Below, one piece after another: positions 6,414 through 13,402 of a DNA stretch of 22,357 nucleotides; positions within the stretch are counted from its first letter, which is position 1, and every line of letters starts with the position of its first letter. This stretch comes from a virus. The stretch is from positions 1 through 22,357 of IMG/VR virus record IMGVR_UViG_3300046532_001643. One strand, 5' to 3'. The translations under genes were made by a program, and so were the position numbers. The notes below the pieces were generated by a model. That model searched no databases. It had not been told where the DNA came from and was given only the letters and a program-made list of their open reading frames with translations.

Positions 6414-6737
6414 ATGATAACAGTAACTGACAGAGCGGCCAAGAAGATTACAGATTTAGGTGTAGAAGCATTACGTGTTTCAGTAAAGAAGACTGGATGT
6501 AATGGCTATGCTTATGTATTTAAAGAACATCAGCTTACAAGTGACGAAGTCTACTATACCGATAAAAATGTTAAAATTTTAATTGCAGAAGGTAGTGAGC
6601 CTTTTATACTAGGCTCAGCAATTGACTACGTTACAGGTGACGATGGCTTTACTTCTAAATTTGATATAGTGAGCACACTTGAATCAGGTCGTTGTGGATG
6701 CGGAGAAAGTTTTAACATTGATAGTACAAAAATTTAA
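6414..6737 (+). CDS. A-type iron-sulphur carrier protein (IscA/ErpA/HesB family)
   Basis: This 107-residue protein has the family's length and its three conserved cysteines: C29 in T-G-C-N-G-Y-A-Y, and C94 and C96 in C-G-C-G-E-S-F. These bind iron or a 2Fe-2S/4Fe-4S cluster for delivery to client apoproteins in the cytoplasm. The N-terminus M-I-T-V-T-D-R-A-A aligns with the usual family start, so the ATG at 6414 is right even though there is no Shine-Dalgarno. It sits immediately after a terminator and under a perfect sigma70-type promoter, probably as a leaderless early transcript. The 3' end overlaps the exonuclease gene. Related genes are known in marine T4-like phages. Clients are unknown; phage iron proteins such as NrdB are an inference. 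Confidence 0.9.
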   Translation: MITVTDRAAKKITDLGVEALRVSVKKTGCNGYAYVFKEHQLTSDEVYYTDKNVKILIAEGSEPFILGSAIDYVTGDDGFTSKFDIVSTLESGRCGCGESFNIDSTKI

Positions 6738-7446
6738 TTATACAGCCGTTGACAGGGAAACCATTAACGGTAAACGACACTATTGTTTGCCCGACGGATC
6801 TAAAGCACCTAGTGTAACAACAATACTCGACATTACTAAATCCGAAGAAAAAAAGGCCGGCCTAGCAAATTGGCGCAAACGGGTTGGAGCTCAACAAGCA
6901 CAAAAGATTACAACAGAGGCCGCAAATCGTGGTACTCGTATGCATACCTACTTAGAACATTATGTTATTAACGGCGTACATAAAGAGAAAGGGACTAATC
7001 CTTTCCATTGGCCAGCTCATGCAATGGCTCAAGTTGTTATTGACGAGGGTATGAATAGAGCTACTGAACTCTGGGGAACAGAAGTTCCTTTATATTTTCC
7101 TGGCGTATATGCTGGCACAACTGATTTAGTTGGCACCTTTGAAGGTGTTCCGGCAATTATGGATTTTAAACAAACTAACAAGCCTAAAAAGGAAGAATGG
7201 GTAGAGGATTATAAATTACAGTTAGCCGCCTACGCATTAGCACATAACGAAGTACACGGAACAAACATTAATCGTGGTGTTATTATGATGTGTGTTAAGC
7301 CTAAGGTTGATAGTAATGGGTTAATGCTTGATCAACCAGTATATCAAGAGTTTATTGTTGAAGGCGATGAGTTTGAGTCATGGAAAAATAAGTGGTGGTC
7401 TCGATGCGAAGAATACTTTACAAAAGTCTCTAACGGTGAAATATAA
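6718..7446 (+). CDS. PD-(D/E)XK exonuclease (Cas4/RecB-nuclease-like)
   Basis: Numbering from a TTG start at 6718, the 242-residue protein shows R-G-T-R-M-H-T-Y-L-E (H76, E80), a metal-binding D136 in T-T-D-L-V-G, D149 and K151 in I-M-D-F-K-Q-T, and Q168-L-A-A-Y172 matching the QxxxY motif of RecB-type nucleases. This order is typical of PD-(D/E)XK exonucleases acting on DNA ends in recombination or repair. It lacks the Cas4-type four-cysteine Fe-S cluster: only three scattered cysteines are seen. The start is uncertain. A TTG at 6679 extends the frame by 13 codons but has no ribosome site, whereas GGAGAAAG (6702-6709) precedes the TTG at 6718. The gene overlaps the Fe-S carrier by 20 bases and probably shares its promoter. 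Confidence 0.85.
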   Translation: MIVQKFNYTAVDRETINGKRHYCLPDGSKAPSVTTILDITKSEEKKAGLANWRKRVGAQQAQKITTEAANRGTRMHTYLEHYVINGVHKEKGTNPFHWPAHAMAQVVIDEGMNRATELWGTEVPLYFPGVYAGTTDLVGTFEGVPAIMDFKQTNKPKKEEWVEDYKLQLAAYALAHNEVHGTNINRGVIMMCVKPKVDSNGLMLDQPVYQEFIVEGDEFESWKNKWWSRCEEYFTKVSNGEI

Positions 7447-7451
7447 ACGAG

Positions 7452-7459
7452 CATAAATA
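7452..7459 (+). promoter_or_regulatory. Late-promoter-like box (CATAAATA)
   Basis: The octamer matches the T4-type late box TATAAATA at seven of eight positions and lies in the 47-base gap before the tail fibre gene. The predicted start near 7465 leaves a leader of about 29 nt with TGAGGA as Shine-Dalgarno. The same octamer appears at 16085 and 20450. Confidence 0.55.
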
Positions 7460-7493
7460 GTTTATATTAAGAAAGAGTCGTTGAGGAACCAAA

Positions 7494-8855
7494 ATGGCAG
7501 TTATACAAATCTCGAGAATTCAGGTCAGGCGTGGTCTGCAAGATAATATTCCTAGTTTAGCTAGTGCTGAGTTAGGATGGAGTCTAGACACACGTAGGCT
7601 TCACATTGGTAATGGGTTAACAACTGAAGGAGCTCCAATCACTGGACGTACAGAAATTTTAACTGAACATAGTGATATCCTTGCATTAGTTAATATCTTT
7701 AGTTTTAAAGCTCTTCCAACAGGCTTCAACGCAAGCACTGGACCAAGCAATACTGTATATACAAGAAGTCTACAAGAAAAACTTGATGATTTTGTAAACG
7801 TTCGTGACTTTGGAGCAAAAGGCGATGGAGTTACAGACGATACAGCGTCTATTACACGAGCATTAGTTAACACATTTGGTTATACTAGCACATATGCTGG
7901 AGTTAGTACTAGGCGTACAGTATATTTTCCAAGTGGAAAGTACCTAGTTAGTTCATTAATAAACGTTCCTCCTTTTGTCACCTTAGTTGGTGATTCTGCT
8001 GATTCTACAAAAATTCTTAATTCTACTAGTAATACCTCAGCAACAATTTTTAAATTTACTGATACAAATGCAAACGTTTCAACTGCCTTTGGAGATGCAT
8101 TAGGTAGTATTACAACACGTGGTAGAGATTATAGTTTCCGCAACATTGGAATTCAAAACCAAGCGCCAGGAATTAATCCTTGTGTGTTAATTGCCGGCGG
8201 TGACAAAATTACTTTTGATAGTTGTAAATTTGAAGGACCTGCCGCTAGTGTAGTTGATCCTGGCACAACACATTCTGCAGTATTTGTAGAGAATAATACA
8301 AGCAATGCATCATTTAAAGCAAATAATATTAAGTTTATTAACTGTGAATTTGAAAATCATGGATATGCTATTGAAACATTAGGCGATGTTAAACATATAT
8401 TAATAAGTGGTTGTACGTTTAGTAATATATATAAGGCAACTGTCTTTAGTGCAACTACTACAAACTATACATTCGATAACAATATATCTGTTGGAGTATC
8501 TGGAGAGACTACATCTCAAACGTTTGTTGAGTCACGAGGAACAAAGAAGAATAGCACAGGTGCTATTAAAACAATAGCCGCAAACACAACTGGTACATTT
8601 ACTGAAGTTGATTTATTAGATGACTATGAACATTTAACAATTGATTATGTTGCAACAGTTGGTACTAATAAACGAATTGGAAAGTTTAGAGCAGTAGGAA
8701 CAGGTTCAGCATATAACTTTGAAGATGATTATGTTGAAACTGCTACCCTAAACTTTAAAATTGAAGCCAACTCTAGCACAGGCGTAATTACATATAGTAC
8801 AACCGGCGCCGGTAGTTCAGCGACAATAAGTTATTCTGTAGAATATCACAGCTAA
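7494..8855 (+). CDS. Tail fibre/tail spike protein with pectate-lyase-type beta-helix
   Basis: The 453-residue protein has an N-terminal segment (about 3-60: I-Q-I-S-R-I-Q-V-R-R-G, then L-G-W-S-L-D-T-R-R-L-H-I-G-N-G) typical of phage fibre attachment regions. The start of a pectate-lyase-3/glycosyl-hydrolase-28-like right-handed beta-helix follows at 103-116 (V-R-D-F-G-A-K-G-D-G-V-T-D-D). Residues about 120-345 show the repeating strands of such a helix, and the last 110 residues form a distinct beta-rich tip. It is likely displayed on the tail or baseplate, binding or degrading host surface polysaccharide. Whether it is enzymatically active cannot be told. It has its own late-promoter-like box and a moderate Shine-Dalgarno (TGAGGA). 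Confidence 0.87.
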   Translation: MAVIQISRIQVRRGLQDNIPSLASAELGWSLDTRRLHIGNGLTTEGAPITGRTEILTEHSDILALVNIFSFKALPTGFNASTGPSNTVYTRSLQEKLDDFVNVRDFGAKGDGVTDDTASITRALVNTFGYTSTYAGVSTRRTVYFPSGKYLVSSLINVPPFVTLVGDSADSTKILNSTSNTSATIFKFTDTNANVSTAFGDALGSITTRGRDYSFRNIGIQNQAPGINPCVLIAGGDKITFDSCKFEGPAASVVDPGTTHSAVFVENNTSNASFKANNIKFINCEFENHGYAIETLGDVKHILISGCTFSNIYKATVFSATTTNYTFDNNISVGVSGETTSQTFVESRGTKKNSTGAIKTIAANTTGTFTEVDLLDDYEHLTIDYVATVGTNKRIGKFRAVGTGSAYNFEDDYVETATLNFKIEANSSTGVITYSTTGAGSSATISYSVEYHS

Positions 8856-8884
8856 CCAGGTGCCCCTATAACAGGGTATAATCA

Positions 8885-9331
8885 ATGTGGAAGCTTCGTG
8901 ATCCAAATCAACGACTCTCAAAGTGGAAAGACTTTAGGCTATCGTTAAATAAATTAGATTTAGAAACAGCTCTCCAAGAGACTGTAGATTTTTGGTGCTC
9001 ACCTCCCTGGGCACCTTTTTATTTAGACGAGACGGATCCAAGCGAATGGCCGGCACCGTGGGATCTTATTGTGGATAACTATTTTTGTGATATAGCTAAA
9101 GCATTAGGTATCGCTTATACAATTTATCTAACTGAACATTCGCCAGAGATAAGTATTGAACTATATAAGGACCCAACAACAGGTAGTGATATAAACATTG
9201 TGTTAGTCAATAAGAAATATGTTCTTAATATGAATTCTGGACAAGTATTAAATAGACAACATACTCAAAGTAGTATACAATTAAAGTATGCTTATACAGC
9301 AGAAGAATTAAAATTAAAGACATACAAGTAG
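8885..9331 (+). CDS. Unknown protein, 148 residues
   Basis: No function is recognised. The N-terminal half is rich in Trp and Pro (W-K-L-R-D-P-N, F-W-C-S-P-P-W-A-P-F-Y, E-W-P-A-P-W-D-L-I), giving a pattern reminiscent of conserved unknown proteins in marine T4-like phages. The centre has I-A-Y-T-I-Y-L and I-S-I-E-L-Y-K strands, and the end is basic. No membrane or signal segment was found. The gene starts 29 bases after the tail fibre stop and ends 8 bases before nrdA, so it is probably in the same transcript. A TATAAT lies 2 nt before its ATG but has no -35 partner and is not called as a promoter. The ribosome site is weak. A regulatory or metabolic role next to nrdA is possible but unsupported. 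Confidence 0.7.
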   Translation: MWKLRDPNQRLSKWKDFRLSLNKLDLETALQETVDFWCSPPWAPFYLDETDPSEWPAPWDLIVDNYFCDIAKALGIAYTIYLTEHSPEISIELYKDPTTGSDINIVLVNKKYVLNMNSGQVLNRQHTQSSIQLKYAYTAEELKLKTYK

Positions 9332-9339
9332 GAGCTTCG

Positions 9340-11664
9340 ATGAACCAATCCGGAATACAGGTAACCAAACGCGATAGACGACGTGAGGGTTTAGATCTCG
9401 AAAAACTACACAAAGTAGTATTTTGGGCAACACAGAATATTAATGGTGTAAGTGCAAGTCAAGTTGAAATTAAAAGTCATATTTCGTTCTACAATGGAAT
9501 TTCAACTTTTGAAATTCAAGAAACTCTTATTAAGAGTGCCGCTGATTTAATTAGCGAAGAGACTCCAAATTATCAATGGGTTGCGGGCCGTTTGCTTGCA
9601 TATCATATTCACAAACAGGTATTTGGTCGTTTTGGCGAGCCAATGCCACTATTAGATCTAGTGAAGAAAAATGTAGAATCAGGATTTTACACCGACGATC
9701 TAACAACTAATTATACAGACGAAGAGTTCAATGAAATGGACTCTTTTTTAAATCATGCTAAAGACGAGAACTTTACATACACTGCTATGGAACAATGGCG
9801 CGGTAAGTATCTTGTTCAAAATCGTGTAACCAATGAGATTTTTGAAACTCCTCAAGTTGCGTACATGATGATTGCCGCAACATTGTTCATGGCATATCCT
9901 AAAGAAACACGTATGACATGGGTACGAGATTATTACGAAGCAATTTCAAACTTTGATGTTTCGTTGCCTACACCTGTTATGGCAGGAGTACGTACTCCAC
10001 AAAAACAATTTAGTTCATGTGTTTTAATTGAAACAGATGATAGTTTAGATAGCATCAATGCAACTACTAGCAGTATAGTTAAGTATGTCAGTCAAAAGGC
10101 TGGTATTGGCGTAGGCGCTGGGCGTATTCGTGCATTAGGTAGTCCTATTCGTAATGGTGATGCATATCATACTGGAGTTGTTCCCTTCTATAAAATGTTT
10201 CAAGCGGCAACACGATCGTGCTCGCAAGGCGGTGTACGCAATGGTGCCGCAACACTTTACTACCCAATTTGGCACTATGAAGTAGAAGACCTACTTGTAT
10301 TAAAGAATAATAAAGGCATTGAGGAGAACAGAGTACGTCATATGGATTACGGGGTCCAGTTCAACAAATTAATGTACGAAAGACTCATCTCCGGAGGCAA
10401 TATCACCTTGTTTTCACCCCACGATGTACCTGAATTATACGAGGCGTTCTATAGTAACCAAGACCGTTTTAAAGAGCTATATGAGAAGGCAGAACGGAAT
10501 ACAAGACTTCGTAAAAAGACTATGAGAGCAGGTGAATTGTTTGGTGCGTTTATGGAAGAGCGTAAAAGTACTGGACGCATTTACTTACAAAACGTAGACC
10601 ATGCTAATACGCATTCTCCGTTCGATGAAGCAATTGCACCTATTAAGATGAGTAACCTATGTTGCGAAATTGATTTGCCAACTGTCCCACTAAAAGATAT
10701 TAATGACGAACTAGGTCGAATTGCTTTATGCACACTATCAGCAATCAACTTTGGTAATGTTAAAGAACCTAAAGACTTTGAAAAGATGTGTACGTTAGCA
10801 GTGCGTGGGTTAGATGCATTGCTGTCATATCAGAATTATCCAATTAGGGCGGCAGAGTTAGCAACTGAAGAGTTTAGACCACTTGGAGTAGGTATTATTA
10901 ACCTGGCATACTTCTTAGCACGTCAAGGTTTATCTTATAGTGATCCAAAATCACTCGCCGTTATTGATGAGTATATGGAAGCATGGAGTTATTATTTACT
11001 TAAAGCAAGTGCGGATCTTGCAGTTGAATTTGGTCCATGTACACGATGGAAAGACTTAAAGAGTGCTAAAGGTAAATTACCTATTGATACTTACAAGAAA
11101 GATATTGATGAGCTAGTACCGCATATAGAACGTATGCCATGGGAAAAACTACGTGAACAAATTAAAGAAACCGGACAACGTAATGCAACACTAATGGCTA
11201 TTATGCCTGCTGAAACTTCAGCTCAAATTAGTAATGCTACCAATGGTATTGAACCTCCACGTGCCCTAGTTAGTATTAAACAAAGTAAGCACGGAGCTCT
11301 ACGTCAAGTTGTTCCTGGCTACTGGAAACTAAAAAACAAATACGAGTTGCTCTGGGATCAAAAGAGCCCACAAGGATATCTTAAGTTATGTGCAGTTATG
11401 CAAAAGTACATTGACCAAGGTATGAGTGTTAATACGTCGTACAACCCACAGTTCTTCGACGATGAAAAGATTCCAATGAGTACTATGTTACAAGATCTAT
11501 TGCTTTGCTATAAATATGGCATTAAGCAGTTATACTATTTTAATACATACGACGGTCAAGGCGAAATAGATATTGGAAGCCTTACTGCCGCTATTAAAGA
11601 CCCCGCAGAAATAAATGAATTAGAGCCAATCGATCAGGAAGACTGTGATAGTTGCGTTATATAG
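9340..11664 (+). CDS. nrdA: Class Ia ribonucleoside-diphosphate reductase, alpha (large) subunit
   Basis: This subunit reduces ribonucleoside diphosphates to deoxyribonucleotides together with NrdB. The N-terminus (about 5-95) matches an ATP-cone regulatory domain. All catalytic residues expected from E. coli NrdA are present with a +2 shift through the barrel: C227 (S-S-C-V-L-I), N439, C441 and E443 (N-L-C-C-E), and C464 (C-T-L-S-A-I-N). The radical-transfer tyrosines are Y732 and Y733 (L-Y-Y-F-N-T), and the C-terminal redox pair is C769-D-S-C772. At 774 residues it is about family size, so it looks complete and active. A good Shine-Dalgarno (TAGGAG, 9329-9334) precedes the ATG. nrdB follows after 13 bases, then glutaredoxin, forming a coherent dNTP-supply operon typical of T4-like phages. 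Confidence 0.97.
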   Translation: MNQSGIQVTKRDRRREGLDLEKLHKVVFWATQNINGVSASQVEIKSHISFYNGISTFEIQETLIKSAADLISEETPNYQWVAGRLLAYHIHKQVFGRFGEPMPLLDLVKKNVESGFYTDDLTTNYTDEEFNEMDSFLNHAKDENFTYTAMEQWRGKYLVQNRVTNEIFETPQVAYMMIAATLFMAYPKETRMTWVRDYYEAISNFDVSLPTPVMAGVRTPQKQFSSCVLIETDDSLDSINATTSSIVKYVSQKAGIGVGAGRIRALGSPIRNGDAYHTGVVPFYKMFQAATRSCSQGGVRNGAATLYYPIWHYEVEDLLVLKNNKGIEENRVRHMDYGVQFNKLMYERLISGGNITLFSPHDVPELYEAFYSNQDRFKELYEKAERNTRLRKKTMRAGELFGAFMEERKSTGRIYLQNVDHANTHSPFDEAIAPIKMSNLCCEIDLPTVPLKDINDELGRIALCTLSAINFGNVKEPKDFEKMCTLAVRGLDALLSYQNYPIRAAELATEEFRPLGVGIINLAYFLARQGLSYSDPKSLAVIDEYMEAWSYYLLKASADLAVEFGPCTRWKDLKSAKGKLPIDTYKKDIDELVPHIERMPWEKLREQIKETGQRNATLMAIMPAETSAQISNATNGIEPPRALVSIKQSKHGALRQVVPGYWKLKNKYELLWDQKSPQGYLKLCAVMQKYIDQGMSVNTSYNPQFFDDEKIPMSTMLQDLLLCYKYGIKQLYYFNTYDGQGEIDIGSLTAAIKDPAEINELEPIDQEDCDSCVI

Positions 11665-11677
11665 AGAAAGAAATTAA

Positions 11678-12802
11678 ATGTCAGTATTTAACCCTAACAA
11701 AACAGACCACACAAAGAGTCTCGCCTTCCTTGATAAATCCGGTGGGCACGGAATTCAACGATACGACCAATTAAAGTATCCACAGTTTGATAAATTAACC
11801 GACAAGCAGTTGGGATTTTTCTGGCGCCCTGAAGAAGTTGACATTGGTCGAGATTCTAAAGATTTTAAAGAACTAACAGATCATGAAAGACATATCTTTA
11901 CAAGTAATCTAAAAAGGCAAATACTACTTGACAGTGTGCAAGGACGATCACCCAACTTAGCTCTACTTCCTATTGTTACTATTCCTGAACTTGAGACATT
12001 TATCGAGACTTGGTCGTTTAACGAAACTATTCATAGTCGTAGTTATACACACATTATTAGAAATGTATATAGCAATCCAAGCGAAGTATTCGACACAATG
12101 TTAGATAATAAAGCAATTGTAGATTGTTCTGTTGATGTAACACGATACTACGATGGACTCATTGAAGATGTATCATATTACAATCTATTAGGTGAAGGCA
12201 CACATACAGTAAATGGCAAGAAAGTTGTTGTTGACTTGTACGAAATTAAGAAGAAGTTGTGGCTTGCTATTACTAGTATTAACGCATTAGAAGGTTTGCG
12301 TTTTTATGTTTCATTTGCATGTAGTTGGGCGTTTGCTGAACTTCGGAAAATGGAAGGCAATGCTAAAATTATTAAGTTTATTGCACGTGACGAAAACGTA
12401 CACTTAGCCGCAACTCAAACACTACTTAAAATACTACCACAAGATGACAAAGATTACATTAGTATCAAGAGTGAAACGGTAGAAGAATGTACAAAGATTT
12501 ACATGGAAGCCGCGGAGCAAGAAAAAGAATGGGCTCATTATTTGTTTAAAGACGGATCAATGATTGGACTAAACGAAGTACTACTCAATCAATATGTTGA
12601 TTGGTTGTTGTGTAAACGTATGACGGCTGTTGGTCTTGATTGTGGATTTAAAACTGGAAGTAATCCATTGCCGTGGACGCAAAAATGGATTGCTGGAGCA
12701 GACGTACAAGTTGCACCACAAGAAACTGAAATTAGTTCATATATTGTTGGTGGAACTAAACAAGATGTAACTGAAGATACTTTTAGTGGGTTTTCGTTAT
12801 AA
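11678..12802 (+). CDS. nrdB: Class Ia ribonucleoside-diphosphate reductase, beta (small) subunit
   Basis: NrdB houses the diiron centre that generates the tyrosyl radical used by NrdA. All expected ligands are present with a +1 shift from E. coli: D85 (L-L-D-S-V-Q), E116 and H119 (N-E-T-I-H), E205 (A-L-E-G-L-R), and E239 and H242 (R-D-E-N-V-H). The radical tyrosine is Y123 (R-S-Y-T-H), so this is a conventional tyrosyl-radical enzyme rather than a variant lacking the tyrosine. The 374-residue length is normal. A GAGAAAG precedes the ATG at a usable distance. It is 13 bases after nrdA and 30 bases before the glutaredoxin gene. The acidic/hydrophobic C-terminus (D-T-F-S-G-F-S-L) fits the peptide that docks onto NrdA. 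Confidence 0.97.
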   Translation: MSVFNPNKTDHTKSLAFLDKSGGHGIQRYDQLKYPQFDKLTDKQLGFFWRPEEVDIGRDSKDFKELTDHERHIFTSNLKRQILLDSVQGRSPNLALLPIVTIPELETFIETWSFNETIHSRSYTHIIRNVYSNPSEVFDTMLDNKAIVDCSVDVTRYYDGLIEDVSYYNLLGEGTHTVNGKKVVVDLYEIKKKLWLAITSINALEGLRFYVSFACSWAFAELRKMEGNAKIIKFIARDENVHLAATQTLLKILPQDDKDYISIKSETVEECTKIYMEAAEQEKEWAHYLFKDGSMIGLNEVLLNQYVDWLLCKRMTAVGLDCGFKTGSNPLPWTQKWIAGADVQVAPQETEISSYIVGGTKQDVTEDTFSGFSL

Positions 12803-12808
12803 TAAATA
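12801..12808 (+). promoter_or_regulatory. Possible late-promoter-like box (AATAAATA)
   Basis: It lies at the nrdB stop codon and 24 bases before the glutaredoxin ATG. Six of the eight late-box positions plus the TAAATA core match; an overlapping TATAAT has no -35 partner. It could give separate late expression of glutaredoxin and the PAAR gene, but AT-richness makes chance a real alternative. Confidence 0.3.
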
Positions 12809-12832
12809 CAAAGAAACAACAGGAAAAATACA

Positions 12833-13078
12833 ATGATTAAAGTATACACTAAACTACAGTGCCCATACTGCGAAATGACTAAAGACTATCTAATGCGCCA
12901 AGCTATTGTATTTGAAGAAATTAATGTGACAGAGGATGCTGATGCACTTGCATTCATAAAAGAACAAGGCCATCGTACAGTTCCGCAGATTTATAACGAT
13001 AATACAATATTAGTTGAAGGCGGTTGGTCAGGACTTCAGGCATTAGGCAGAGATGCCCTTTTAAAGGCCATTGGATAA
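12833..13078 (+). CDS. Glutaredoxin (NrdC-like)
   Basis: This 81-residue protein has the thioredoxin-fold glutaredoxin plan: an early strand I-K-V-Y-T-K, the active site C10-P-Y-C13, the cis-proline loop T-V-P51-Q-I-Y, and a glycine pair followed by a C-terminal helix. It is the likely electron donor that re-reduces the C-terminal cysteines of NrdA, matching the role of T4 NrdC. The length is normal for small glutaredoxins. It follows nrdB directly, with AGGAAA upstream, and its stop overlaps the ATG of the PAAR gene by one base (TAATG). It could also serve other phage or host reductases. Confidence 0.93.
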   Translation: MIKVYTKLQCPYCEMTKDYLMRQAIVFEEINVTEDADALAFIKEQGHRTVPQIYNDNTILVEGGWSGLQALGRDALLKAIG

Positions 13079-13368
13079 TGACGGCTGTTCATAGAGATAC
13101 AGATGCTAGAACTTGTGGTGCCAGCACTATAGTAGCAGGCAACTCTACAGTAAAAATTAATGGCCTTCTAGCTAGTGTCGATAAAGATCCTAATAGTCAC
13201 GGCGGTGGAGCAATTGGTGCAAGTACAAACAAAGTATTTGTTGAAGGATCAATGTTAGTAGAAGTTGGCGACGCCGCCGCACCAGATGGGTTATGCCCAC
13301 CAGTTGGTGGCGCTCATTGTGCTCCAGCCACATCCTCCGGAAGCCCAGATGTTAATGTTGGCTCTTAA
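13078..13368 (+). CDS. PAAR-type tail spike tip protein
   Basis: This 96-residue protein has the glycine/valine-rich turns of a PAAR cone: A-R-T-C-G-A-S-T-I-V-A-G, then V-K-I-N-G-L-L-A-S-V-D-K-D, H-G-G-G-A-I-G-A-S-T, V-F-V-E-G, and a C-terminal P-V-G-G-A-H-C with Cys/His candidates for a metal site at the tip. In T4-like phages such a protein (gp5.4-type) caps the central baseplate spike and pierces the host envelope. The ATG at 13078 is preferred over an upstream in-frame start at 13024 that would lie inside the glutaredoxin gene, because it gives the one-base TAATG overlap and a standard PAAR N-terminus. Co-translation with a glutaredoxin is unusual and notable. Confidence 0.9.
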   Translation: MTAVHRDTDARTCGASTIVAGNSTVKINGLLASVDKDPNSHGGGAIGASTNKVFVEGSMLVEVGDAAAPDGLCPPVGGAHCAPATSSGSPDVNVGS

Positions 13369-13389
13369 TAACCCAACATTTAACTAAGC

Positions 13390-13397
13390 GGTAAATA
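13390..13397 (+). promoter_or_regulatory. Late-promoter-like box (GGTAAATA), leaderless start
   Basis: The TAAATA core ends 5 nt before the ATG at 13403, so the predicted +1 coincides with the start codon. There is no Shine-Dalgarno in the 34-base gap. The spacing equals that at 2795, 6403 and 16040 (minus strand). Confidence 0.4.
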
Positions 13398-13402
13398 GTA
13401 GT

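Noticed and set aside
8877-8882. TATAAT two bases before the ATG at 8885, as a promoter
   Set aside because: There is no -35 element at 16-18 bp and the start would fall inside the gene; the spacing differs from the 5-nt pattern.
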